Below are positions 1 to 7,630 of a DNA stretch of 49,810 bases, in pieces (position 1 is the stretch's first letter; each line of letters starts with the position of its first letter). The position numbers and the translations under genes are program-made. Source of the DNA: Bacillus yapensis (lineage in GTDB: Bacteria > Bacillota > Bacilli > Bacillales > Cytobacillaceae); assembly GCF_005280205.1 (NCBI RefSeq), contig NZ_SUND01000025.1:1-49810 (forward strand). Direction: 5' to 3'. Under the pieces are notes generated by a model. It was not told where the DNA came from and searched no databases. It saw only the letters and a list, made by a program, of their open reading frames with translations.

Positions 1-18
1 ATTGAGTACATATTGTTC

Positions 19-114
19 GCCTGCTCTTATTTCGTCACTCTTCCTTCCGCTCTGGATACCAACTATTTAGCAGTAGGTACCGACTTTTTAGCACGGGGAA
101 GTGGAAAGTAACAG
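19..114. repeat. Intergenic repeat R1, copy A
   Basis: About 95 bp that recurs near 1273-1360 and 48070-48158 in the same orientation. The best conserved part (about 53-114) contains GGATACCAAC, a short A/T-rich loop, then GTAGGTACC, which can fold into an imperfect hairpin. It is followed by TTTTTAGC and GGGGAAGTGGAAAGTAACAG. It sits just 3' of the minus-strand gene ending at 196. It could be a small dispersed chromosomal repeat (as in the bcr families of the B. cereus group) or a structured 3' element; neither identity could be checked. Confidence 0.6.
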
Positions 115-195
115 CTATATATAATAGAAATAAGAATAAAGAAGTAAGAGGATATTCCATTGAAAACCCTTGTTCATTCAAATAAACTGCAATAA

Positions 196-1170
196 TTAAA
201 AGTCTGGATTAGTGTTAATACTTATTTCCTCAACTTCTTCTTTAATAAGATTTAATTTCCTATGTAAAATTTCTAGGTGATCATGGACTTTTTGATAGTA
301 TTCATCTGTAATTTCTTCAAAGTCAGAATATACAAGGACCTCGTTTTTTACCTCTTGAATTAACTTTTCTATAACATTGAAATTAGTATAGAGTGCATTT
401 TCCTCATTTATAGTTTCAAAGAGCAATTCTCCATATAATTCCTCTATTTTCAGCATATTTTCTTGACACTTTTCGCTTGTTTTTCTGATCATCCTCTTAA
501 TTTTATTTGTTGCTCTATCCCATTGTTTAAATTTCTTTTTATTCACCCTTCGAAAACTCTCTATAAAATTAAGAAACTCGCTTTTTTCTTTTTCAGTTAA
601 ATCAAGGTGGTCGTCTAACCAACCAATAACATCAGCAAAGAATTTAGTAATGTCATGAATAAACACATTTCGAACTTTCTTTGTTAATTTTTTAGAAGGA
701 ATATATTTATTTATTTCGTCATTTAACAGAGTATGAAGATCTTTTCTCAAGTTCAAATAGGATTTTTCAATTTTAAGATATTTGTCGGTATATTCAAATC
801 CATTAATTCTTATAAATGATCTCTTACCATCACCAATTCTTCCTGTCATTCCTTGAACAAATATAATATAGGAGAGTAAATCATCTTTCTCCCAAGATGT
901 TGGTTTGTATATTTCTGCTAAGTCTTTTAAACTTCTATATTGTTCTTTTCTTCTATGAAACAAATTTTGAATTTTAGCTGCCTCATTATTAATATAAATG
1001 CTTATTATAAAAAGAAATAGTGCATAGAATAGACTTATAATAAAAGCAATTTCTTCACTGTCATTTTTATAGAAATATAAAGCAATACAACAAACTGTAA
1101 TAATGAAGACAAATGAGTAAGTAAGTTTTTTATATAATAATTCACGTATCTTGAATATTTTAAATTTCAC
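196..1170 (-). CDS. Hypothetical protein with two N-terminal membrane segments
   Basis: I do not recognise this 324-residue protein. It begins with a basic stretch, followed by two hydrophobic segments (about residues 17-34 and 40-60) that should form a membrane hairpin. The remaining 260 residues are highly charged, Lys/Glu rich and probably helical or coiled-coil, facing the cytoplasm. An RBS (GGGGAGAA) precedes the ATG. No nuclease or NTPase motif is visible. It is flanked on both sides by copies of repeat R1, so it looks like a free-standing unit rather than part of an operon. In a defense island, a membrane anchor plus a helical cytosolic domain could be an effector or sensor, but that is only inference. 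Confidence 0.6.
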   Translation of the reverse strand: MKFKIFKIRELLYKKLTYSFVFIITVCCIALYFYKNDSEEIAFIISLFYALFLFIISIYINNEAAKIQNLFHRRKEQYRSLKDLAEIYKPTSWEKDDLLSYIIFVQGMTGRIGDGKRSFIRINGFEYTDKYLKIEKSYLNLRKDLHTLLNDEINKYIPSKKLTKKVRNVFIHDITKFFADVIGWLDDHLDLTEKEKSEFLNFIESFRRVNKKKFKQWDRATNKIKRMIRKTSEKCQENMLKIEELYGELLFETINEENALYTNFNVIEKLIQEVKNEVLVYSDFEEITDEYYQKVHDHLEILHRKLNLIKEEVEEISINTNPDF

Positions 1171-1272
1171 ATTCTCCCCATTCTTTCTTAGATATTCTTT
1201 TTAAAACATTATTTTACATTGGAAGAATAAATAGATTTGAAGAAACTGATTAAATAAACACAACTGACTTCC

Positions 1273-1360
1273 CGCCGCTCTTCTCGATTCCTTTCCCGTT
1301 GAGATACCAACTAATTAGTAGTAGGTACCGACATTTTATCGTGGAAACCAAGAAAGTGGC
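1273..1360. repeat. Intergenic repeat R1, copy B
   Basis: Second copy of the R1 repeat, with GATACCAACTAATTAGTAG and then TAGGTACCGACATTTTATCG. It is the most diverged of the three copies in its 3' half. Like the other two it lies immediately 3' of a minus-strand gene, here the HEPN-motif ORF ending at 1441. Confidence 0.6.
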
Positions 1361-1440
1361 ATGAGATTAAGTGATATAAGAGTAAATGCTTCCCAAAAAC
1401 AACAAACATTTTACTGACTGTTAATATACTTTATATTTAA

Positions 1441-2169
1441 TCAACTATATTTCGACATGAAATCACGGAACTTATGATATCCTGTCTTTTCGCCTTCCGG
1501 TAATGGATCCTTTAAATCAATTGCATCAAGAAGTTTGTAACCATCACTCTCTGTATTAATCTCCTCATTAGGAATTACTTCCTCCACACCAAGTAACCAA
1601 TCCAATAATTTCACAACCTCGTATGACATATTTTCTTTTTCGAAGTTATCAAATAACCCTGGATAATCTTTCTTTAACTTCTTAAACACAGTTTTAACAT
1701 GATTGTTTAGTCCTTCCTTATAGTGCACTGATTGATTACGGCCCTCCCAGACTAAGTCAATTACATCAAGACCTTGAGTACCTACTAACTCAATATGACC
1801 AGAACCATATTTTAATTCAATTTTGTTTTTTAAGGTTTCTCTTTTCCCGTCCGTAACACCATGAACTTCCTTGAGCCCATCATACGCAATGATGATTAAT
1901 TGCCCGCATTTTTCTACTTTCTCGCCAAAGTGTTTATTATTTTTGATTTGAGAGTCCTTTATTTGACCTTTATATACTTGGGCTTGATCTAAATGTGCCT
2001 GCTCGCTAAAAGAATTTAATTTTGCGTGTTTCTCTCGCATCTCCTCATATAATTTTGTGGCACCACTATTAACTTCAATTGCATTTTGCTCAATTTCAAA
2101 AATTGCATCTAAAAGTTCTGTAACCCTGTTATCTACTCTTTCTAAGTATTCACTCATACTAATCCCCAT
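1441..2169 (-). CDS. Hypothetical protein with a HEPN-type RNxxxH motif
   Basis: About 242 residues. I chose the internal ATG at 2169 because GGAGGG lies 8 nt before it; a start at 2184 is also open. The N-terminal half is a long charged helix region. Around residues 139-154 is the sequence WEGRNQSVHYKEG, which contains R-N-x3-H, the signature of HEPN RNases (R-polar-x3-H). HEPN domains are all-helical and cut RNA in many toxin-antitoxin and abortive-infection systems. The motif alone is short, so the assignment is tentative. The gene stands alone, with a copy of R1 directly downstream and a 64-bp gap to the DUF1643 gene upstream. Confidence 0.6.
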   Translation of the reverse strand: MGISMSEYLERVDNRVTELLDAIFEIEQNAIEVNSGATKLYEEMREKHAKLNSFSEQAHLDQAQVYKGQIKDSQIKNNKHFGEKVEKCGQLIIIAYDGLKEVHGVTDGKRETLKNKIELKYGSGHIELVGTQGLDVIDLVWEGRNQSVHYKEGLNNHVKTVFKKLKKDYPGLFDNFEKENMSYEVVKLLDWLLGVEEVIPNEEINTESDGYKLLDAIDLKDPLPEGEKTGYHKFRDFMSKYS

Positions 2170-2233
2170 GAAGAAGCCCTCCAAATTTGTGAATTACAAA
2201 CTACTATAAAACCTGTTTTGATAAATTATTCAA

Positions 2234-2920
2234 TTACCTAATAAATAATTTTACTAATTCAAGAGATGTTATCTTACGTATTGGTTCATAACGGTACTTT
2301 TCTTGTTCCAACCGTGGTCTTGGGTGCGGTACATAATACAGTGGTTTAGTTGCAAATTTTTTATCCTTCGATTTCAACACATCGTAGCAATATAGTTTAC
2401 TAGATAGGTTTGTAAATGTATTTACCAAATCAGGATTGCTCTTCTGTTGTTCAAGCATACCTAGTTGTCCCTTTATTCCCCAACCAAGAAAAACTACCTT
2501 AGCTTCTGTTATTGCTTGTGGAACAAAGGCCCAATTTATTGCCTCATAGGAAAATTGTACACTTTTTAACTTATTACTCGAACCGTCAATAATACTTGAA
2601 ATGTTTACAACATATAGTGCATGACAGCCTTGTACTTTTGCAACATCTATTAACTGATCAACAGTTTTATCCGTTTGATTATGTGCCGCACTACTTGGGT
2701 TCATCATAATTGCGGTAAGGACATCTCCTCCTCGTGCCCATCGTTTTTCTAAAAAATAGCGACGTTTGCCATTATTATTAAATACAGATTTACCTGAGAT
2801 ATTACCATATGTACCTGTTAATAAAGACAGTTGATTATCTTTTGCTAAATTTTCCAACCACAATTTCAGACACCCCCTCCATAGCATCGGGAAGTTAGTT
2901 TGTTTTTTTATACTCCTCAT
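2234..2920 (-). CDS. DUF1643 family protein
   Basis: The central part, with RRYFLEKRW, then IMMNPSSAAHNQTDKTV and later LYVVNISSI, has the layout of DUF1643: a conserved R-Y-x-L-x-R-x-W, an M-x-NPS-x-A motif with a nearby D-x-T, and a hydrophobic V-V-N-I strand. DUF1643 proteins are common in mobile elements; their biochemical role is not established to my knowledge. The ATG at 2920 overlaps the end of the GIY-YIG gene by 26 nt. A second start is possible near 2862 (TTG), after a strong GGAGGGGG, so the true N-terminus may be about 19 residues shorter. It is the last gene of the RloC-like/GIY-YIG/DUF1643 operon. Confidence 0.75.
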   Translation of the reverse strand: MRSIKKQTNFPMLWRGCLKLWLENLAKDNQLSLLTGTYGNISGKSVFNNNGKRRYFLEKRWARGGDVLTAIMMNPSSAAHNQTDKTVDQLIDVAKVQGCHALYVVNISSIIDGSSNKLKSVQFSYEAINWAFVPQAITEAKVVFLGWGIKGQLGMLEQQKSNPDLVNTFTNLSSKLYCYDVLKSKDKKFATKPLYYVPHPRPRLEQEKYRYEPIRKITSLELVKLFIR

Positions 2921-3350
2921 ATAAAGGTTTTAATATTTTCGTTAACATTGCTTCAACTATCTTCCTATCAAAAGCGTCTTCTATCTCAATCCATTTTACA
3001 ATCAACGGCCTTTGATACTGTTTGAAGAAGGAAAATTGTTTATAATTTCTCCCCTTTGGATTTTCCTTCCATGATTCATTATAATGATCCTTGAATCTAT
3101 CTCCCAAATTACTAGATTCACCTACATACAAACATGTTTCACCATCAAAATAAACATAAACTCCACTGGTGGATTTACCTTGATTTCTTATTTTAACTGT
3201 ATGATTATTCCTGACTTTAGGCTTCATTTCGATTTGGTGTTCTGCTTCAAATTGATTCCAATTATCAATAGGAAACAATCCTAAACTTTTCAAAAACTCC
3301 ATATACATATCAGATGGAATCATATTTTCACTTTCCTTATTTAATTTCAT
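2895..3350 (-). CDS. GIY-YIG nuclease-fold protein
   Basis: 151 residues. The GIY-YIG core begins at about residue 63 with GVYVYF and CLYVGESSNLGDRFKDHY, so the tyrosines, glycine and the following Arg are present. A Glu in the VEAMLTKILKP segment can act as the metal ligand. The family comprises nicking or cleaving endonucleases found in repair, homing and restriction. The N-terminal 60 residues do not resemble a known DNA-binding domain. The gene starts 18 bp after the RloC-like gene and overlaps the DUF1643 gene by 26 nt, so the three are almost certainly co-transcribed and perhaps act together. Confidence 0.85.
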   Translation of the reverse strand: MKLNKESENMIPSDMYMEFLKSLGLFPIDNWNQFEAEHQIEMKPKVRNNHTVKIRNQGKSTSGVYVYFDGETCLYVGESSNLGDRFKDHYNESWKENPKGRNYKQFSFFKQYQRPLIVKWIEIEDAFDRKIVEAMLTKILKPLYEEYKKTN

Positions 3351-3368
3351 TATGAATCCTTAATAAGC

Positions 3369-5639
3369 CTATTCCTGACTTACTGCAGCTTGTTCCATAG
3401 CTAATTTGATTTCTCTCGATACTAAAACTTCTTCTGAATCTTTACCTTCATCTATTTCCAATGGAAGTTCACCCATCATCATATTAAAATGAGACTCATG
3501 TTTAGAATTTATAAAAATCCTTCTAAATACTTCAAAATAGATTGTATTTTGTTCTTGGTTACTATCTATATATAAATCATCGTTCACATGATGCGACCCA
3601 TCGTTAGCCCAAGAAAGTAAAGAATTACAAACCACCTTATCTTCATCAGGGAACCCTTCAACAATTTCATTTACATCAACGTTCCCAAAGAACTTAAAGT
3701 AATTTTCTAATATCCTTCTCATAATGTTTGGCGTTGTTATTGAATTAGGACTTTCTCGTAATTCTTTCCAAAGTAGTTCATATGAATTCTTAATAGGATT
3801 CTCTTCATACCCGCTAATGTGAGATATATTACCCGTCTTCCTGATGATCCAAAATGTTTCGTCAGGCTGCTTTTTATTGCTCATACCTTTATTGAAAGAT
3901 ATTTCCTTATGGAAATAAACATTGTGGGTCAATATTATCAATTGTTTAAAGTTTGAATCTTTACTCCTTACCTTTTTCTTTAAATTATTTATCAGGTTGC
4001 TTACCATAAATAGTATATTGCTATCTAGGCTAGAAATTGGATCATCAATCGCAACTACCCTTGCTGTATAGACTTTGTCCTGATCATTACTTCCATTAAT
4101 TAGCTGATAGAAATAAAGGAAGGTAATAAAGGTCTTCTCTCCTTCACTTAACGTTTCGTTTGCACCTTCACCATTTTCCCTTACAATCTTGTAATTACCC
4201 TGTTCATCAGATTCTGCTAACTGGAAATTTGTGAACCCAAATGATTTAAGAATCGTATTAATTTCGTGAATAGAAGGTAAAACACTTGTTAACTGGTTTT
4301 GAAGCTCAATGGCCTCTTCTTCCAGTTTCTTTTTAAATCCTATTTGTTGTACCTTGCCCTGCTCCATTCCAACTAAAGCTCCATTCTCTCTTCGAAAATC
4401 ACTCATGTAGTTGTCATAATTACTCTTATTCTCTTCAACGATAAATCGCCATATATCTTTTATTAACCTTTCCTTTTCTTCTTTGATATTGTCAATTACC
4501 CTATTTAACTCTGAAATTTGCACATTCGCCTGTTCAACCTCTGATTTTATTTGCTCAAGGTAGCTTGTTATTGAATTTAACTCAATACTTCTACTTGGTT
4601 CAATGCTTTTTCTTTCGAGCAACTGAATATTTTCCTTAAAAGTTGAATTCATTATTTCAAATAGGGAAGCAATTTTCTCTTTATTAACGAAAGGGGTGTC
4701 TTCGTTAACAAGAAATTTATACCTTTCAAAAAGGTTTAGAGTATCACTTTTATATTTTTCTATTGAAGAATTAAGGTTATGTATTTGTTCGCTGTATGTT
4801 TCATCAAAATATTCATCCAATTTCTCCTTAAAACTTACAGGAAGTTCTTGTTGGCAAAAAGGACAAATGCCATCTGTATCCTCCATATGTATGTGCCCTT
4901 GTTGTACCCAATCACTTATATTTAATTTAGAAATTAATTGTGCAACATCAATATCTTTTTTGCCTATTATTTTTATTTTAAATATTGATTGATGCTCCAA
5001 GGAACTATCATAGTCAATAATTGGGATTACTCCAACTTTTTCTTGAGGGCCATTAAATACGGATTCCACTCTGTCTTTTAATTCTCCGATTGGAAACAGT
5101 TGACTATTGTTACTTACGGCCTCATCCATACACCTTTCCATAAATTTCTCTCTATTATTACGAAGACCTGTAAATGCCTCTTTAAAACTTTCATCATATT
5201 TTTGTTTTAAATTCCAACACTGACTTATAAAACTTGTTTTTAAGATTTCTAACTGCTCTTTTTTGTGCTTTATGTTATTTTCTAAATTTCCAATCCGGTC
5301 CTGATGTTTCTCTGCATCTTTCAATTTTCCGTCAATTAAGGCTAATATTTCAGTAGATTCTTTTCCGAGAGTAAAGATACCTTTAATATCGTTGTGGATA
5401 CTGAAATTCTCTTCAACAAAATTTCTATTATAAACAAACAGATCAAAATTAGGGCTGCCTTGCTTCCATTCTATATTACAAGAAGAGAACTTTTGATTAT
5501 CACTATTTCGTAGCAATTCAGAAATAGTAGTTTTCCCCGTACCATTGCTTCCGTAAATGTAGTTGATCTTACTCAAATTAACTTCAATTCCCGCTGAATC
5601 ATAGGATGCTACTTCCTTAACCCTAATCTTTTCTATCAA
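3369..5639 (-). CDS. RloC/PrrC-like ATPase with anticodon-nuclease-type C-terminus
   Basis: About 756 residues. I use the TTG at 5639, which has GGAGG 7 nt upstream. The N-terminus has a P-loop (GSNGTGKTT, about 30-38). A long coiled-coil region follows, containing one CPFC (about 259-262), like the zinc hook of RloC/Rad50. Then come an ABC signature (LSEGEK, about 497) and a Walker B (VVAIDDPISSLDSN, about 528-541). The C-terminus carries R-x3-E (R641, E645) and GSHH (H683/H684), matching the Arg-Glu-His triad of PrrC/RloC anticodon nucleases. Such enzymes cut tRNA in the anticodon loop after DNA damage or phage attack, stopping translation. No hsd genes are adjacent, which favours the stand-alone RloC type. 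It heads an operon with GIY-YIG and DUF1643 genes. Confidence 0.8.
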   Translation of the reverse strand: MIEKIRVKEVASYDSAGIEVNLSKINYIYGSNGTGKTTISELLRNSDNQKFSSCNIEWKQGSPNFDLFVYNRNFVEENFSIHNDIKGIFTLGKESTEILALIDGKLKDAEKHQDRIGNLENNIKHKKEQLEILKTSFISQCWNLKQKYDESFKEAFTGLRNNREKFMERCMDEAVSNNSQLFPIGELKDRVESVFNGPQEKVGVIPIIDYDSSLEHQSIFKIKIIGKKDIDVAQLISKLNISDWVQQGHIHMEDTDGICPFCQQELPVSFKEKLDEYFDETYSEQIHNLNSSIEKYKSDTLNLFERYKFLVNEDTPFVNKEKIASLFEIMNSTFKENIQLLERKSIEPSRSIELNSITSYLEQIKSEVEQANVQISELNRVIDNIKEEKERLIKDIWRFIVEENKSNYDNYMSDFRRENGALVGMEQGKVQQIGFKKKLEEEAIELQNQLTSVLPSIHEINTILKSFGFTNFQLAESDEQGNYKIVRENGEGANETLSEGEKTFITFLYFYQLINGSNDQDKVYTARVVAIDDPISSLDSNILFMVSNLINNLKKKVRSKDSNFKQLIILTHNVYFHKEISFNKGMSNKKQPDETFWIIRKTGNISHISGYEENPIKNSYELLWKELRESPNSITTPNIMRRILENYFKFFGNVDVNEIVEGFPDEDKVVCNSLLSWANDGSHHVNDDLYIDSNQEQNTIYFEVFRRIFINSKHESHFNMMMGELPLEIDEGKDSEEVLVSREIKLAMEQAAVSQE

Positions 5640-5785
5640 ACTACTCCCTCCCAACTGTTCCTACTCTCAATATAATTTGCCTATTGTCAATTTCTATTTT
5701 ACAGGAAAAGTTTAACAAGTCTAACAAAACACCAAATATTCCAACAGTTACTTCCATATTTCGACACTTTGTTGTAAACAAAAAA

Positions 5786-5805
5786 GCATCCCAATTATGA
5801 GATAC
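5786..5805 (-). terminator. Intrinsic terminator after the DUF5677-like gene
   Basis: On the minus strand GTATCTC and GGGATGC form a stem around ATAATT and are followed by six T residues. It lies 13 bp beyond the stop of the gene at 5818, separating that operon from the RloC-like operon. Confidence 0.7.
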
Positions 5806-5817
5806 TCCTTAATATTA

Positions 5818-6684
5818 TTACTTAATGATATTACTTATGGTCCATTTCCGAATGCTTTCTGTCTGTTCGGGTAAAACAAAGTTTACATATTCAAGTAAAG
5901 AGAAGGTTCCTAAGCTCCGTGAAAACTGTAATACCAGGTCCGGATTATCTTGAATCCTTAAATTTTTTAGGAAAGCCACACCGTTTATATTTTCTATTTG
6001 ATGAAGTACATTTGTTGTATGAACTTGTGTTGATAAGATATTGTAAAGAGTTAAATATTCAGGTAAATGCCCACACCTTGCTGCAAGCTCTCTAATGTTT
6101 CTAGGGCCTTTAAAAAGGCTATACCATTTTGGGTAGTTTATGTTTTTCCTTTTTAAAAGATAATCCCATTCTAATTTTATATTTTTAAACTCTTCCCGTT
6201 GTAAGCTATTAGAGATTCTAAGTCTTTCTTTTTCAAGTTTTTCTAAATCCCCATCTCTATTCTCAATTCCCATAAATCTTCTTATATGTCTTCCGTCCTC
6301 TTTTTTAGACAACAAAGTATTTACTAAATAAAGTTGATCCTGAAGATAAGAGTAATGATATGCTCGTGCACGTTGCTTTTGGTTTCCTTTAGGATCGACT
6401 ATAAATTTAAAATACAGATGATTCTCAAATAGATCCCTGCAAATTGATTCTGCTGCTTTTTCTGACTGATTTTCAATTAATATAAAAACAGCATCCAATT
6501 TTTCAATTATCTTTCGAAAAAGAAGCATGGCAAACACAATATAATCCGGTACTACTTCGTATTTTTTTGTTAGTTCTTTAATGGTTAAATCAAATACTTC
6601 CTCTTGTTTCCTTATAATTAATCCAATCTTGTCTAAATCCTTATCAATATTCCCCAGATTCGTCACTCCAAACTTTATTATCAC
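5818..6684 (-). CDS. DUF5677-like hypothetical protein
   Basis: 288 residues, largely helical and soluble. The pattern resembles DUF5677: a LLFRK segment with a downstream ICRDLFENHLYFKFIVDP block (aromatic Glu/Asp-rich helix followed by 'D-P'), and later a YNILSTQVHTT segment with a conserved Ser and His. DUF5677 proteins turn up often in prophages and defense islands; function unknown. The gene follows the SieB-like gene with a 26-bp gap and is followed by its own terminator, so the two form a bicistronic operon. The domain call is by eye and moderate. Confidence 0.6.
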   Translation of the reverse strand: MIIKFGVTNLGNIDKDLDKIGLIIRKQEEVFDLTIKELTKKYEVVPDYIVFAMLLFRKIIEKLDAVFILIENQSEKAAESICRDLFENHLYFKFIVDPKGNQKQRARAYHYSYLQDQLYLVNTLLSKKEDGRHIRRFMGIENRDGDLEKLEKERLRISNSLQREEFKNIKLEWDYLLKRKNINYPKWYSLFKGPRNIRELAARCGHLPEYLTLYNILSTQVHTTNVLHQIENINGVAFLKNLRIQDNPDLVLQFSRSLGTFSLLEYVNFVLPEQTESIRKWTISNIIK

Positions 6685-6710
6685 TTACTTCCTTCTTTAT
6701 CACTAGATTT

Positions 6711-7289
6711 TTAATAATAGTCATTTTCCCTCCGCTGGTTAAATTCCTTTTCATATTGAATTTCAAAAGCTGTGCTGAATTCGGATAATAAATTTGACCT
6801 GTTACTTAATTCATCCGATACCCATGGTTGTAATAAGTATGGAAAGAGTGCATTGTTTAAATCGCTTACCATGTACTGGGAGGTTGCTTTCCCAATCATA
6901 TAGTTTTGTTCAAGTTCTAAAACAGATCCGTCATGTAATGGTAAAGGCAAGGTACGATTATCTTCTTGATATAGTGCATATATAATGGCTTTCTGATAGT
7001 TATTTAGTTTTTTTAGTCTTTTTTCTGCATTAGCATAAAAGTTCCTTTTTGCTTTTGCATTAGAGAGAGATTTAGCAGTTTGGTATATCAAGTTGACGAT
7101 TAGAATACATACTGAAACAATGAAAACTATTCCAATGATAAATCCATATTTATCTCTAAAATCCAACATGAACATTTGATCTAATAAAGAAGTTGGAGAG
7201 AACAGAAGTATGCCACTTGCTAAGGATAGTGCAGCCATAATCGTGGTTGGTAAGGTAAGAATCTCACTAATATTAAAATCTATTTTCAT
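6711..7289 (-). CDS. Superinfection exclusion protein B (SieB)-like membrane protein
   Basis: 192 residues. Two hydrophobic segments (about 13-31 and 48-68) with an FRDKYGFIIGI turn between them, then a cytosolic part with a KKLNNYQKAIIYALYQEDNRT segment and FPYLLQPWVSD. This layout matches the SieB family, named from the phage protein that blocks development of superinfecting phages. The RBS is GGAGGGATTTT and TATAAT-like -10 sequences lie upstream. It is first in an operon with the DUF5677-like gene. Whether it protects against phages here is inference; family membership is well supported by the two TM segments plus the 'QPW' motif. Confidence 0.8.
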   Translation of the reverse strand: MKIDFNISEILTLPTTIMAALSLASGILLFSPTSLLDQMFMLDFRDKYGFIIGIVFIVSVCILIVNLIYQTAKSLSNAKAKRNFYANAEKRLKKLNNYQKAIIYALYQEDNRTLPLPLHDGSVLELEQNYMIGKATSQYMVSDLNNALFPYLLQPWVSDELSNRSNLLSEFSTAFEIQYEKEFNQRRENDYY

Positions 7290-7524
7290 AAAATCCCTCC
7301 AAACATTATACTTTTCTTATATTATACTACACCTATTGTTACACTTCTCTCCTTCCTTCTTTTTGATAAATAGTCTTTTCCCGTACCAGATAAAATAAAT
7401 TATAAAAGAATGAACAATCTCCTTAAAACATCACGAACTGGAATCAGATTACTACGATATACAGTGAGGACAACAACTGTATGGGATATTATTGAAGCAT
7501 TATTGGACCAGTAATTATTGAATC

Positions 7525-7575
7525 AAAAAAAGACCGAACTCATATTGAATTCAGCCCGAATTTGTATTGATTTTT
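7525..7575 (-). terminator. Terminator repeat R2, copy 1 (after the KAP gene)
   Basis: On the minus strand GGGCTGAATTC and GAGTTCGGTC pair and run into TTTTTTT. A closely related element lies at 44797-44846 and another at 47956-48007. Each is just downstream of a minus-strand gene. This one serves the KAP NTPase gene ending at 7631. The rest of the 7290-7630 gap shows only promoter-like AT-rich DNA for the SieB gene and a doubtful 34-codon ORF. Confidence 0.65.
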
Positions 7576-7630
7576 GATAATATTGAATCCATTACGGTTT
7601 TCTTGATGATTAAAAAATGTTCATTTCTAA

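Noticed and set aside
19-1360. Integron cassette array with R1 as attC sites
   Set aside because: The R1 hairpin lacks the RYYYAAC/GTTRRRY core pair, and the local recombinase is not of the integron type.
7410-7514. 34-codon plus-strand ORF before the R2 terminator
   Set aside because: No RBS or family signature; it may be a gene remnant but cannot be supported.
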